NCBI RefSeq assembly: GCF_023091745.1
Contig: NC_068910.1
Location: forward strand, 131,147,170 to 131,211,169
Reading direction: 5' to 3'
Origin: Budorcas taxicolor
Taxonomy: Eukaryota; Chordata; Mammalia; Artiodactyla; Bovidae
DNA: 64,000 nt
Every line of letters starts with the position of its first letter. Positions within the stretch are counted from its first letter, which is position 1. The notes under the pieces are model-generated. The model was given only the letters and a program-made list of their open reading frames with translations. It made no database searches and had not been told where the DNA came from. The position numbers were made by a program, and so were the translations under genes. Positions 10,612-21,398 of the stretch are shown piece by piece.

Positions 10612-11290
10612 CAACATGACATCTTATTCCTCATCTTTTTAAAAGTTTTTCAGCTTCTTCTTAGCCTTGGCTGGTAATACCACATCAGGCAGCTATAATG
10701 TTAATTACTGCTGATTGTTTTCAACAAATGTCCAAAAGCCAGAACTAGGGATGAGCTCAGAGTGAGGTTAAAAAAATAAAGTAAAAAAAAAATCCCTGAG
10801 AATGGAGCTTTTAAACAAGTTACTATCCATGTAAAATGGTGATTATTCTCTAGAAATATGGCTTTGGGGAGTTCCAAACTCTTTTTGTTCACTCAGTAGC
10901 TTCTAGGTTACTGATTTTCACAGCTACTGTAATTGCATGACTCTTCACTCACAAGGCTGCGTAAGGCACAGGTGAGGAGAGGGGGACAGGATCAAGGTAA
11001 GGCAAAATGCCACAAGATTTGCCATTCCAATTAAGGTTCAGAAAGTGTTCTTAAATAAACACTCCTCTGATTGTTATTCAACAGTAGTGAATTTCCAGAA
11101 TCCTGGAAAACCTGGCCTTCTGCATTTTTGCCAGTGTTCCAATTGCTTTTATGGAAGAGATTTTCAGAAGCTCTTACTCTGTCATTCTAGAAGTCAAGAG
11201 CTTGATTGTGATCATTTATGTTTTCCTACTAATTTTTGCATTTTATCTATATTGTCAACTATATTGATATAATGATTTTCCTTTAAACCA
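10612..11290. other. Unassigned, probably decayed repeat
   Basis: AT-rich sequence with no recognised exon. The right part grades into antisense ancient L1. I name nothing specific here. Confidence 0.3.
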
Positions 11291-11726
11291 CTGTAACTAT
11301 GTGTTCTTTTTTGTTTCTAATGAGTTTGTGATTTTTTTTTTTTTTTGGCCTTTTTTTGATTGACCACATTTATCTATTTTATTGGTTTTCTCCAGGAAAA
11401 AATAGTATCTGATTTAATTGAAGCACTGGATTTCTTTTTGTATGTTTGTATTTTGTTCATTTCCATTTTTAACATCTATTAATTCCTGTCTTCTACATTG
11501 TTAGAGAATTGACTGTCCTTTCATGGACTTAAATGTTTAGCTACTTTATGTTTAGCTTTTATTTTCTTCCCAAGAAGAAAATTTAAGATTATACACTTTT
11601 GTCTGAATAATGCTTTGGCTAAATTCAACAGGTTTATGTATGTTCTACTTATTGCTAAATAATCTATAATGTCAATTTTTGTTTCTTCTTTAACCTAAGT
11701 TTTATTTAGAATAATTTTTGTTAATG
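11291..11726 (-). repeat. Ancient L1 relic (ORF2 region)
   Basis: Antisense decayed L1 ORF2 text (TTTATCTATTTTATTGGTTTTC, then AATGCTTTGGCTAAATTCAACAGG). It continues after nested insertions at 12141-12228 and 12458-12520. Confidence 0.65.
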
Positions 11727-11738
11727 TCCAACTGTAGA

Positions 11739-11893
11739 CACTACTATATGAGACACTGTGCTGTGCTATGCTTAGTCCCTCAGTCATGTCCGACTCTTTG
11801 CAACCCCACGGACTGTAGCCCACCAGGCTCCTCTGTCCACAGGGCTTCTCCAGGCAAGAATACTGGGGTGGGTTGCCACGCCCTCCTCCAGAT
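11739..11893 (-). repeat. Bov-tA SINE fragment nested in an L1 tail
   Basis: Antisense Bov-tA core (CAGTCATGTCCGACTCTTTGC to GGTTGCCACGCCCTCCTCC). Near-identical 15-mers AGACACTACTATATG (11736-11750) and AGACACTACTACATG (from about 11901) flank it and read as a target-site duplication with one difference, placing it inside the L1 3' fragment. Confidence 0.8.
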
Positions 11894-12129
11894 ACAAGAC
11901 ACTACTACATGTAAAACAGAAAACCAACAAAGACCTACTATATAGCACAGAGAACTATACCCAATTTTTTAACAACCTATAAGGGAAAAGAATATTATAT
12001 ATTATATATTATTATATTATATATGAATAACTGAATATTATATATGTATAACTGAATCACTTTGCTGTAACCCTGAAACTAGCACAACCCTGTAAATCAA
12101 CTATACTTCAAATAAAAGGATTAAAAATA
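11894..12129 (+). repeat. Artiodactyl L1 3' end
   Basis: Sense 3' tail of an artiodactyl L1 (ACCTACTATATAGCACAGAG, then AACTGAATCACTTTGCTG, then GTAAATCAACTATACTTC) ending in an A-rich tail. It contains a TATTATA-rich patch at 11990-12045. The 12-mer TCCAACTGTAGA at 11727-11738 and 12130-12141 is its target-site duplication and spans the nested Bov-tA. Confidence 0.82.
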
Positions 12130-12140
12130 TCCAACTGTAG

Positions 12141-12228
12141 AGAATTTAAATATCTGTGTATTTCATTATTTTATCATACATAAGAAATGTGGCTTTTATG
12201 AGGTCTACTTTGGAGAATGTTGAGTTTT
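12141..12228 (-). repeat. Ancient L1 relic, continued
   Basis: Continuation of the antisense L1 left at 11726, by orientation and by the target-site duplication that joins the two. Confidence 0.5.
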
Positions 12229-12239
12229 TTTTGTGATTT

Positions 12240-12446
12240 CAGTTCAGTTCAGTTCAGTTCAGTCGCTCAGTCGTGTCCCGACACTTTGCGACCCCATGAA
12301 TCGCAGCACGCCAGGCCTCCATGTCCATCACCAACTCCTGGAGTTCATTCAGAACCACGTCCATCGAGTCAGTGATGCCATCCAGCCATCTCATCCTCTG
12401 TCGTCCTCTTTTCCTCCTGCCCTCAATCCCTCCCAGAATCAGAGTC
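12240..12446 (-). repeat. BovB LINE, 3' end with TSD
   Basis: Antisense 207-bp BovB tail starting with CAGTTCAGTTCAGTTCAG and ending near AATCAGAGTC. The 11-bp repeat TTTTGTGATTT at 12229-12239 and 12447-12457 bounds it exactly. Confidence 0.93.
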
Positions 12447-12457
12447 TTTTGTGATTT

Positions 12458-12520
12458 AATACATGGTTAACTTAAAAAATATGTTCTAGAAATGACTAAA
12501 AGGAATTAATATTCTCTATT
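12458..12520 (-). repeat. Ancient L1 relic, continued
   Basis: Short continuation of the antisense old L1 between a BovB and a BOV-A2 insertion. Confidence 0.4.
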
Positions 12521-12522
12521 GA

Positions 12523-12804
12523 TTGGAGAAGGCAATGGCACCCCACTCCAGTACTCTTGCCTGGAAAATCCCATGGATGGAGAAGTCTGGTAGGCTGCAG
12601 TCCATGGAGTCGCTAAGAGTTAGACACGACTGAGCAACTTCACTTTGACTTTTCACTTTCATGCGTTGCAGAAAGAAATGGCAAAGAACTCCAGTATTCT
12701 TGCCTAGAGAATCCCAGGGATCGGGGAGCCTGGTGGGCTGTCGTCTATGGGGTCGCACAGAGTCGGACATGACTGAAGCGACTTAGCAGCCACAGCAGCA
12801 GCAT
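12523..12804 (+). repeat. BOV-A2 SINE (dimeric)
   Basis: Sense BOV-A2 with both monomers and the TTTGACTTTTCACTTTCATGC linker, ending in an interrupted AGC run. More diverged than the copy at 53.2 kb. Confidence 0.94.
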
Positions 12805-12806
12805 TG

Positions 12807-12900
12807 ACTACAAAGTTTTATGCATACAGAGAATTGAGAAGAGTTCCTTATGCTATAAACAGTAGGTCCTTATTATTAGCTATCTATTTCATATATAGTT
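12807..12900 (-). repeat. Artiodactyl L1 3'UTR scrap
   Basis: A short piece with AAGAGTTCCTTATGCTATAAACAGTAGGTCC, the same element region as 14218-14260. Confidence 0.6.
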
Positions 12901-14030
12901 CAAACTAGACTTTAAATCACTCATTTATTTGAATGAGGAAGGCTGCTATAGAAAAACAGAAGCAAAGAAAGTCCAATATCAGTCAGAAACTTTTGAGTTG
13001 CACATGCTTGGGTTTCAAAGGTCTAAATCATGATGAATTAGTGACCCAATGTCATAAAATAAATTTGCAAGAATTCCTGATGTTACAATAGCTAAGAATT
13101 CCTGATGTTACAATAGCTAGCTTTTACTACCTCAGACTAGATTAGTATTCCTCAGGCTAGGATCAGGAGACTGGAAAGGAATTAATGAAGTTGGAGACTG
13201 ATGTCTCTCCTTGAGAAACTGACCAGCTTCCTTACCCCTCTCCACTCTGGGCTAACTTCCTTTGGTTAGAGGACACACTAAAAACTCCAGACAGAACTGA
13301 AGAATCTAAGATCAGAAAGGACCTGCATGTTGCTTTCTGGGTGAACCTTGAAGAAGTGGCAAAAACTCAAAATTCTTTAGCATGAAATATGGAGTGGAAG
13401 CTGTAGAGTAGAGATAGTTGCATTCACTGACCAGGCAAATGTTTCATACAATAGAAGCTTCCAAAATTTTTCCAAGAGGGACATGGAAGTAACCAAGAGA
13501 GAGTCAGATCTGAAAAGGCCTTGAAATGAGGATAAAAATACTGCCTCGCTAATCTGCATGGACTAATGATTGGAGAACAATCAGGAATAAGCATTTCAGC
13601 AGATGCTAGAATAGACAGAAAATGATGCCCCACTACCCCAGCATTAAGTACGTCCCCTGAAACACAAATTTAACTCCAAGAATTTGTAAGGTAGTGTAAA
13701 TGGAACATGGAAAATCTGAACTAACTGACATTAGCCTGAACTGAATAAGATTACATTTCTGCTATCTAGAAGCATGAACACTTGAAACAAAAATTAAGTT
13801 CACTTACAAAAAAACTGTTTTGATTTTAATTTTTATACCTAAGGTTGTAATAAACACCCACAAGATCTATTTCAAAATTAACTTGATAGATGCATAAAGA
13901 ATTGAAAATTGCCCTGTCTACTTGATGGATTATACTTTCTACAAAATGTAAAAATTTTTTCCATTTGATGCTTTTAGCTTTTAATTCAGCCTTTTCTGTT
14001 ACTAATATTCTTTTTGTAAGCATTTAGCAG
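12901..14030. other. Unassigned intergenic stretch
   Basis: About 1.1 kb without a named repeat or credible exon. It holds a perfect 25-bp tandem duplication (listed separately). Confidence 0.3.
13069..13118. repeat. Perfect 25-bp tandem duplication
   Basis: Two exact copies (13069-13093 and 13094-13118) of a 25-mer that starts AAGAATTCCTGATG and ends CAATAGCT. No mismatch between copies, so the event is recent or conserved. Confidence 0.97.
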
Positions 14031-14032
14031 AT

Positions 14033-14056
14033 GTGTATATATATATATATATATTA
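14033..14056. repeat. (TA)n microsatellite
   Basis: About eleven TA dinucleotides, uninterrupted, just before an antisense L1 3' end. Confidence 0.95.
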
Positions 14057-14076
14057 ATATTTAGTGTTTTTCTTCT

Positions 14077-14345
14077 TGTTTTTTTAACTTTTTACTTTGT
14101 ATTAAGGTATAGCCAATTAACAATGTTGCAATAGTTCAGGTGAACAGGGAAGGGACTCAGCCATATATATACATGTATCCATTCTCCCCCAAACTCCCCT
14201 CCCATCCAGGGTGACACATAACATTGAGCAGAGTTCCATGTGCTATACAGTAGGTCCTTGTTGGTTATCCACTTTAAATATAGCAGTGTGAATATGACCA
14301 TCACAAACCCTGTAACTGGCCCTTCCCCACCACTACCATGGCAAC
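14077..14345 (-). repeat. Artiodactyl L1 3'UTR fragment
   Basis: Antisense: a T-run, then TTTTTACTTTGTATTAAGG, CCATTCTCCCCCAAACTC and CTATACAGTAGGTCCTTG. Matches the fragment at 24372-24505. Confidence 0.8.
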
Positions 14346-14700
14346 CTTAAGTTCATTTTCTAAGTCTATGAGTCTCTTTATCAGATATATTTTTATTCTT
14401 TATCAATAATTTTAAATCTTCTTGTGTTATTTTATTTTTGGTGTGTCTTTTGAAACAACATATATAGCTGGATTCTTTTAAAACTATACTTGCAGTTTTC
14501 TGCCTTTTAATAATTTATTATGATTAGTGATGTGTTGAATCTTTTCCAGTCATGTTCTTCTATGTTCTCCATTTACTATGAGTCTTCTTGGGTCTTGTTT
14601 TTCTATTTCCTGCTTTTTGTTTCTTAATCAAGTTTTCTTTGTTCACTTTTTTTCCTCTAATGGTTTTTTAAAAGTTATCTGCTAGCTCTCCTTTGATGCC
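14346..14700 (-). repeat. Ancient L1 relic
   Basis: Antisense old L1 ORF2-like text (AACATATATAGCTGGATTC, then GCAGTTTTCTGCCTTTTAAT). Strongly decayed. Confidence 0.55.
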
Positions 14701-16975
14701 GCCATAAAGTTGGATGAAGAAAACTTGCAAATTGCTTCTTTGGCTCAGTTCCATTTCTCTCTAGTACCTGGGAGCTCCTCCAATTCCTCCCCCTTCTCCT
14801 CCAAGCTGGAAAAGGAGGAAACTTGAGAGAAAAGACAAAAGCAAAGGTGGAATCAGAGGGAGGAAAGAGAAGCAGAGGTTAGGAGAGAGTGTATATTCTC
14901 TTCAGCACATCTACCACTGGCCCAACTGATCCCAATATTATTACAGGTGACATTAAGACCAGTACCTGGAGTTAGGAAGGTGAAGGAATGTTCTTATGGG
15001 TAGCTAGAGAAGAGTGATGGTCAACAGCTTGGGTCCAGACACAGCTGTCTGAAATTGCAAATTATGCTTCTTTGAAGAGAAGAGTCTGTCTGTCCTAGGA
15101 ATTTTGCCAGTTCCACTAAACAAAAGACTTCATTGTGTGGGGTTTTTTCTAATTCTCTGATACTTGCATGAGTGTGGTCTCTTTTTCCCAATGAGATTAA
15201 AACTCTTTATGAAAAAGGAATTGAATAGCTAGTTCAAAAATAATTTATAACAAAGCTGTCAGTGCTGAATCATGAGAAACTGTGGCAAAAAGTTGGGTTA
15301 GGACAATAGAACCTGGTAAATTTGAAAAGTTTAGCAATTCTAATATTCCTAAAGGATTGTGGCTCAAGAAAGACGCTCTGTTGGGACTGGAGCAAAGAGA
15401 GGAAAACTAAATTTCCTCCAAGAGAATGCCTAAGTAGTTGTTTACTCGTGCAGAAAAGCCAAAACTATTCTAGATCTGTTTGCTTCTATCTTCTCAATTA
15501 ATCAAAATGGACTTCCAATAGAAAAGGGAAGAATTAACATTGGAAAGAAAGGTCTGAGGTAGATAGAAAGATAATAAAGATACCAAACCCCTATGAACAG
15601 GTTGACTCCTTAAATTCCAAAAAACCTCATTCTCATGAAGTAGAAAAATTAAAGGTATAATCCAAAAGTCCTTGTATGCAACACTGAGAAATCGTAAAGA
15701 ATAGATAAAGAAGGCAAATAATCTCCTTATTTTCAAATAATGGGCAACAAATGGATTCTGGACACAAAGACAAACACGGTAGGGTGCTGAATTCAAGCAA
15801 AAAAAAATTTTTAATTAAACTTCTTCTTTTTAGTATTTAGAATGAAGAGTCATGGAATTCACCAATACAAGTTGAACTAAATGAATGTTATTTCTGTTTT
15901 TACAGAATAACTAGGATTATAACAAGAAGGATGGTATTAGATTCCTTGTTGGCAAGTTTCTCATGATAGTAATGTCACTTGTATGGTAAAATAAGAGCTA
16001 GATAATAATAGGGTCAGAAATTCTGCAACTGATTGAGCAAGTATATACTAGATATCTACAGAGAGTTGGTAAAGAGAGAGGTATTCACCCAAAGCTGTAA
16101 ATAAGTAAAGAGCTGCAGGGCCTGGTCTTTAACACTGTCTAGGTGTGGAGATTTTAAGTTACTAAAATAATATAAAGGAGGACCTGTTTATCAAATTTTC
16201 TAGATATGTAAGAGTTTAGTAATATGATTGATGATAGGATCAAGACTCAAAATGATCTCAATGAACTGGAATGCTAGGCTAAAGTTTAATGGGAGCAGAT
16301 GCAGGTTTTGAGGGCCTGAAGCCTATAGAATTTGGAGGGGCCTCTTTAATTTAAAGAATTGTGAATGCAGAAAAATAAAGAAATAAAATAAAAAGTGAAT
16401 ATTTACTAGCATGATAAAGAAATCACCCCAGCCTTGGAGCTAATTTTTTTTATCAACTCCCAACTTCTCCCTACATTCACAGGGGTCATACAAATAGAAG
16501 ACCGTAAAGCTTAAACTTTTTTAGCTGCAGTGTATAAGCACTTCTGGCAATAGTTCTTCATATGTATTAAAATAATTGAGTTTTATTTCAAAAATACAGG
16601 CTGGGGGATACTATTTGAACACGATTTTACTATGCATCAATATTGTGACAGCAAATAAAAATGATCCAGCTCAGGCAAGTAATAGTCTAAATTCACCATA
16701 TATATAGATCAGATCAATTCATGGAGCCCAGACTAAAAACGAATATTGGCAAACCAGAGCATGCACTAAGGGGAGAAGAGAATATAATGAGAGAGGCTTT
16801 AAAAGCTGCGTCATGAGAAACTGCTGGAAGAACGGAAGCACTTGGCTTTGGGAAGGGACTGGTGCTGGGTATAGATGATGACCCATCATAAACAAGAGGA
16901 AGGAAACTAATTCTGTATTGTTCTGGAGGAAAGAAGTACGAGTTGTAAGAAGATTTCAGCTCAATAGAAGTTGAT
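14701..16975. other. Unassigned intergenic stretch
   Basis: About 2.3 kb with no named repeat, no long frame and no splice-bounded exon that I can argue for. Base composition is ordinary for intergenic mammalian DNA. Confidence 0.3.
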
Positions 16976-17160
16976 CCAAATCAGTAAACACATATGAAGT
17001 CTATTATGTGTTAGGAACTGTTAAGGTACTGGGCAAAAAGAAGTGATCACAATGGACACAATTATCTATCCTCACATAATTTATGGTTTTAGAGAGATAA
17101 ACAATAATATAAATACACAGTATGTCAGGTGATGAGGTGATGTACCCTAAGAAGTTAGAT
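16976..17160 (+). repeat. Old dispersed repeat (family not named)
   Basis: Contains TGAAGTCTATTATGTGTTAGGAACTGTTAAGGTACTGGG, then AGAGAGATAAACAATAATATAAATACACAG. The same theme (activity-table-like GTGCCAGGCACTG...GGAGCTTAC...AAACAATTA) recurs near 29.8, 31.0, 35.4 and 60.7 kb. It is an ancient mammalian repeat whose name I do not assign. Confidence 0.45.
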
Positions 17161-17184
17161 ATAAAAGGTTCTCAGCAACAAACA

Positions 17185-17431
17185 ATTAATAATGCAGTTT
17201 TAAAAGGATGCCAAATACAATTGCAACAAAAAGTACCAAATACCTAGGAATAATCTAGCAAAATATCTGCATGTGCATATATACACAAAATACTGTAATT
17301 ATTTATGAGAGAAATTAAAGAAAACTTAAAGTGGAAGAAAAAGTGTTTGTGGATTAGAAATCTAAATATTTTAACAATGTCAGTTTTCTCCAAAATTGTC
17401 CTAGAGATTTAATGGAATCCCAGTGAAAAAT

Positions 17432-17478
<47 letters not shown>

Positions 17479-17599
17479 GACAAGCTGATTCTAAAACTGC
17501 ATATGGAAATACAAAGGTCCAAGTGTAGCCAAGATGATCTTAAAGAAGAATAAAGTTAGAAAACTTACTGTATCAGATTTCATTTATTTGACTTACTAA
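17185..17599 (+). repeat. Ancient L1 relic (ORF2 region)
   Basis: Sense old L1: AAATACCTAGGAATAATCTAG, then GACAAGCTGATTCTAAAACTGCATATGGAAATAC near 17479-17512, the region C-terminal to the RT domain. It carries a GT microsatellite and is split at 17600 by a full-length BovB, resuming at 21399. Confidence 0.82.
17434..17478. repeat. (GT)n microsatellite
   Basis: About 22 uninterrupted GT units within the ancient L1. The length makes it likely polymorphic. Confidence 0.97.
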
Positions 17600-17608
17600 A
17601 AAGCCATG

Positions 17609-17727
17609 AGGTCAGGGGCAGCGGCTGGGAGGAGCTACCCCAGGCCAGAGGCCAGGGGCGGCAGCCAGGAGGAGCTCCCCACACCCGAGGTGAGGGGCGG
17701 CAGCCAAGAGGAACAACCCCACATCCA
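17609..17727 (+). repeat. BovB 5' tandem modules
   Basis: Three diverged GC-rich units of 39-40 bp in direct tandem (17609-17648, 17649-17687, 17688-17727), each of the form AGG-CAGGGGC-GC-G-C-GGAGGAGC-CCC. They form the very start of this BovB. The inverted BovB at 42.8-46.2 kb begins within the third unit, so its 5' end is truncated relative to this one. Confidence 0.85.
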
Positions 17728-18018
17728 AGGAGCGGTGACTGCACCAGCGCAGGAGGGCCGAGAGGAGCTGCTCCACGTTCAAGGTCAGGAGGGGTGGCTG
17801 TGAGGAGTTACTTCTCCTCCAAGGTAAGGAGCAGAGGCTGCGCTTTGCTGGAGCAGCCTTGAAGAGATACCCCACGTCCAGGGTAAGAGAAACCCAAGTA
17901 AGACAGTAGGTATTGTGAGAGGGCATCAGAGGGCAGACACACTGAAACCATACTCACAGAAAACTAGTCAATCTGATCACATGGACCACAGCCTTGTCTA
18001 ACTCAATGAAACTAAGCC

Positions 18019-18585
18019 ATGCCGTGTGGGACCACCCAAGACGGATGGGTCACAGTGGAGAGATCTGACAGAATGTGGTCCATTGGAGAAGGGAATGGCA
18101 AACCACTTCAGTATTCTTGCCTTGAGAACTCCATGAACAGTATGGAAAGGCAAAATGATAGGATACTGAAAGAGGTACTCCCCGGGTCGTTAGGTGCCCA
18201 ATATGCCACTGGAGATCAGTGGAGAAATAACTCCAGAAAGAATAAAGGGATGAAGCCAAAGCCAAAACAATACCCAGTTGTGGATGTGACTGGTGATAGA
18301 AGTAAGGTCCGATGCTGTAAAGAGCAATACTGCATAGGAACCTGGAATGTTAGGTCAATGAATCAAGGCAAATTGGAAATGGTCAAACAGGAGATGGCAA
18401 GAGTGAACATCGACATTCTAGGAATCAGCAAACTAAAATGGACTGAAATCGGTGAATTGAACTCAGATGACCATTATATCTACTACTGTGGGCAGGAATC
18501 CCTTAGAAGAAATGGAGTAGCCATCATGGTCAACAAAAGATCTAAAATGCAGTACTTGGATGCAGTCTCAAAAACGACAGAATGA
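18019..18585 (+). pseudogene. BovB endonuclease, N-terminal half (broken)
   Basis: This frame of 188 codons carries the N-terminal part of the BovB APE-type endonuclease, which in an active element nicks target DNA to prime reverse transcription. Visible family landmarks are CIGTWNVRSM followed by ISKLKW, where related copies read ISELKW. The catalytic glutamate of that motif is therefore replaced by lysine here. The peptide leaves the consensus near NKRSKMQY because bases are missing around 18541, and it ends at a stop at 18583-18585. The other half of the domain follows a nested insertion. Start choice is arbitrary, since RTE start sites are not fixed by the sequence. Confidence 0.85.
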
Positions 18586-18691
18586 TCTCTGTTCATTTCC
18601 AAGGCAAACCATTCAATATCACAGTAATCCAAGCCTATGCCCCAAACAGTAATGCTGAAGAAGCTGAAGTTGAACAGTTCTATGAAGACCT

Positions 18692-18911
18692 GAGTTGAAT
18701 AATTGGAAAAGACTCTGATGCTGGGAGGGATTGGGGGCAGGAGAAGAAGGGGACGACAGAGGATGAGATGGCTGGATGGCATCACTGACTTGATGGACAT
18801 GAGTCTGAGTGAACTCCAGAAATTGGTGATGGACAGGGAGGCCTGGCATCCTGTGATTCATGGGGTCGCAAAGAGTCAGACATGACTGAGCAACTGAACT
18901 GAACTGAATTC
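18692..18911 (+). mobile_element. Nested BovB 3' fragment with TSD
   Basis: A 220-bp BovB tail inserted in the same orientation inside the endonuclease region of the full-length BovB. It opens near GAGTTGAATAATTGG and ends with ACTGAACTGAACTGAATTC. The 10-bp repeat ATGAAGACCT at 18682-18691 and 18912-18921 bounds it, so it arrived after its host element. Confidence 0.95.
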
Positions 18912-18913
18912 AT

Positions 18914-19792
18914 GAAGACCTACAAGACCTTTTAGAACTAACACCCAAAAAAGATGTCCTTTTCATTATAGGGGATGGGAATACAAAACTAGGAAGTCAA
19001 GAAATACCTGGAGTAACAGGCAAATTTGGCCTTGGAATACAGAATGAAGCAGGGCAAAGGCTAATAGAGTTTTGCCAAGATAACGCACTGGTCATAGCAA
19101 ACACCTTCTTCCAACAACACAAGAAAAGACTCTACACATGGACATCACCAGATGGTCAACACCGAAATCATATTGATTATATTCTTTGCAGCCAAAGATG
19201 GAGAAGGTCTATACAGGCAGCAAAAACAAGACCAGGAGCTGACTGTGGCTCAGATCATGAACTCCTTATTGCCAAATTCAGACTTAAACTGAGGAAAGTG
19301 GGGAAAACCACTAGACCATTCAGGTATGACCTAAATCAAATCCCTTATGATTATGCAGTGAAAGTGAGAAATAGGTTTAAGGGCCTATATCTGATAGATA
19401 GAGTGCCTGATGAACTATGGACGGCGGTTCACGACATTGTAGAGGAGACAGGGATCAAGACCATCCCCATGGAAAAGAAATGCAAAAAAGTAAAATGGCT
19501 GTCTGGGGAGGCCTTACAAATAGCTGTGAAAAGAAGAGAAGTGAAGAGCAAAGGAGAAAAGAAAAGATATAAGCATCTGAATGCAGAGTTCCAAAGAACA
19601 GCAAGAAGAGATAAGAAAGCCTTCCTCAGTGATCAATGCAAAGAAATAGAGGAAAAGAACAGAATGGGAAAAACTAGAGATCTCTTCAAGAAAACTAGAG
19701 ATACCAAGGGAACATTTCATGCAAAGATGGGCTTGATAAAGGACAGAAATGGTATGGACCTAACAGAAGCAGAAGATATTAAGAAGAGGTGA
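18914..19792 (+). pseudogene. BovB endonuclease C-terminal half and linker (broken)
   Basis: An open frame resumes after the nested insertion and runs to adjacent stops at 19790-19795. It carries FIIGDGN (usual GDWN; the D and N are kept, W is replaced by G), YTWTSPDGQHRNHIDYIL and the catalytic GADCGSDHELL near 19237-19269, completing the endonuclease fold. A basic linker rich in Lys and Arg follows and leads to the RT domain in the same frame. The first Met in this frame is at 19298. Two neighbouring stop codons replace the usual Trp-Gln (AGGTGGCAAGAA) at 19790. Confidence 0.88.
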
Positions 19793-19852
19793 TAAGAATA
19801 CACAGAAGAACTATACAAAAAAGATCTTCACAACCAAAATAATCATGGTGGT

Positions 19853-20722
19853 GTGATCACTCACCTGGAGCCAGACATCCTGGAATGTGAAGTCAAGTGG
19901 GCCTTAGAAAGCATCACTACAAACAAAGCTAGTGGAGGTGATGGGATTCCAGTTGAGCTGTTTCAAATCCTGAAAGATAATGCTGTGAAAGTGCTGCACT
20001 CAACATGCCAGCAAATTTGGAAAACTCAGCCGTGGTCACAGGACTGGAAAAGGTCAGTTTTCATTCCAATCCCAAAGAAAGGCAATGCCAAAGAATCCTC
20101 AAACTACCACACAGTTGCACTCATCTCACGCACTAGTAAAGTAATGCTCAAAATTCTCCAAGACAGACTTCAGCAATACGTGAACTGTGAACTTCCTGAT
20201 GTTCAAGCTGGTTTTAGGAAAGGCAGAGGAACCAGAGATCAAATTGCCAACATCGGCTGGATCATGGCAAAAGCAAGAGAGTTCCAGAAAAACATCTCTT
20301 TCTGCTTGATTGATTATGCCAAAGCCTTTGACTGTGTGGATCACAATAAACTGTGGAAAATCCTGAACGAGATGGGAATACCAGACCACCTGACCTGCCT
20401 CTTGAGAAACCTCTATGCAGGTCAGGAAGCCACAGTTAGAACTGGACATGGAATAACAGACTGGTTCCAAAGAGGAAAAGGAGTTCGTCAAGGCTGTATA
20501 TTGTCACCCTGCTTATTTAACTTATATGCAGAGTACCTCATGAGAAACACTGGGCTGGAAGAAGCACAAGCTGGAATCAAGATTGCCGGGAGAAATATCA
20601 ATAACCTCAGATATGCAGATGACACCACCCTTATGGCAGAAAGTGAAGAGGAACTCAAAAGCCTCTTGATGAGAGTGAAAGAGGAGAGTGAAAAAGTTGG
20701 CTTAAAGCTCAACATTCAGTAA
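19853..20722 (+). pseudogene. BovB reverse transcriptase domain (open but isolated)
   Basis: A 289-codon frame, in phase with the preceding endonuclease frame, contains an apparently complete RTE-type reverse transcriptase core. Landmarks by residue: IPIPKKG (71-77), AGFRKGRGTRDQ (119-130), motif A LIDYAKAFDCVD (152-163), motif B RQGCILSP (212-219) and motif C YADD (254-257). The three catalytic aspartates (motif A and the DD pair) are present. It ends at TAA 20720-20722, where other copies read AAA or CAA, so the C-terminal region (20723-21370) is cut off and is also out of frame. The stretch is the best-preserved protein-like sequence in the window, but it is a retrotransposon fossil and not a host gene. 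Confidence 0.9.
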
Positions 20723-21398
20723 ACGAAGATCATGGCATCCGGTCCCATCACTTCATGGGAAATAGATAGGGAAACAGTGGAAACAGTGTCAGACTTTATT
20801 TTTGGGGCTCCAGAATCACCGCAGATGGTGATTGCAGCCATGGAATTAAAAGACGCTTACTCTTTGGAAGGAAAGTTATGACCAACCTAGATAGCATATT
20901 AAAAAGCAGAGACATTTCTTTGTCAACAAAGGTCTATCTAGTCAAGGCTATGGTTTTTCCAGTGGTCATGTATGGATGTGAGAGTTGGACTGTGAAGAAA
21001 GCTGATTGCCAAAGAACTGATGCTTTTGAACTGGAGTGTTGGAGAAGACTCTTGAAAGCCCCTTGGACTGCAAGGAGATCCAACCAGTCCATTCTAAAGG
21101 AGATCAGTCCTGGGTGTGTTTTGGGAAGGAATGATGCTAAAGCTGAAACTCCAGTACTTTGGCCACTTCATGTGAAAAGTTGACTCATTGGAAAAGACCC
21201 TGATGCTGGGAGGGATTGGGGGCAGGAGGAGAAGGGGACGACAAAGGATGAGATGGCTGGATGGCATCACCGACTCGATGGACGTGAGTTTGAGTGAACT
21301 CCAGAGTTGGTGATGGACAGGGAGGCCTGGCGTGTTGCAATTCATGAGGTCTCAAAGAGTTGGACACGACTGAGCAACTGAACTGAATAAAGCCATGA

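Larger units (their letters stand above)
17610..21388 (+). mobile_element. Full-length BovB LINE with TSD
   Basis: A complete RTE-clade BovB retrotransposon, about 3.55 kb once a nested 230-bp event is removed. In order it has three GC-rich 5' modules of about 40 bp (17609-17727), a 5' region with short frames, an APE-type endonuclease, a reverse transcriptase, a C-terminal region and an ACTGA-type 3' tail. The 10-bp repeat AAAGCCATGA at 17600-17609 and 21389-21398 bounds it and sits in an ancient L1. The single frame is disrupted: a small deletion near 18541 shifts it, a nested BovB tail splits the endonuclease, adjacent TGA and TAA codons stop it at 19790-19795, TAA stops it at 20720-20722, and an indel follows near 20805. 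It therefore cannot encode an active protein. Confidence 0.95.

Noticed and set aside
12240..12265. Regular short repeats (TTCAG units) that resemble a repeat array
   Set aside because: These are the ACTGA-type 3' tails of BovB copies. There are no spacers, no leader and no cas genes; the DNA is mammalian.
19853..20722. Treating the open RT frame as a domesticated host gene
   Set aside because: It lies in a standard BovB with target duplications, is cut by stops on both sides and has no sign of its own promoter or selection visible here.
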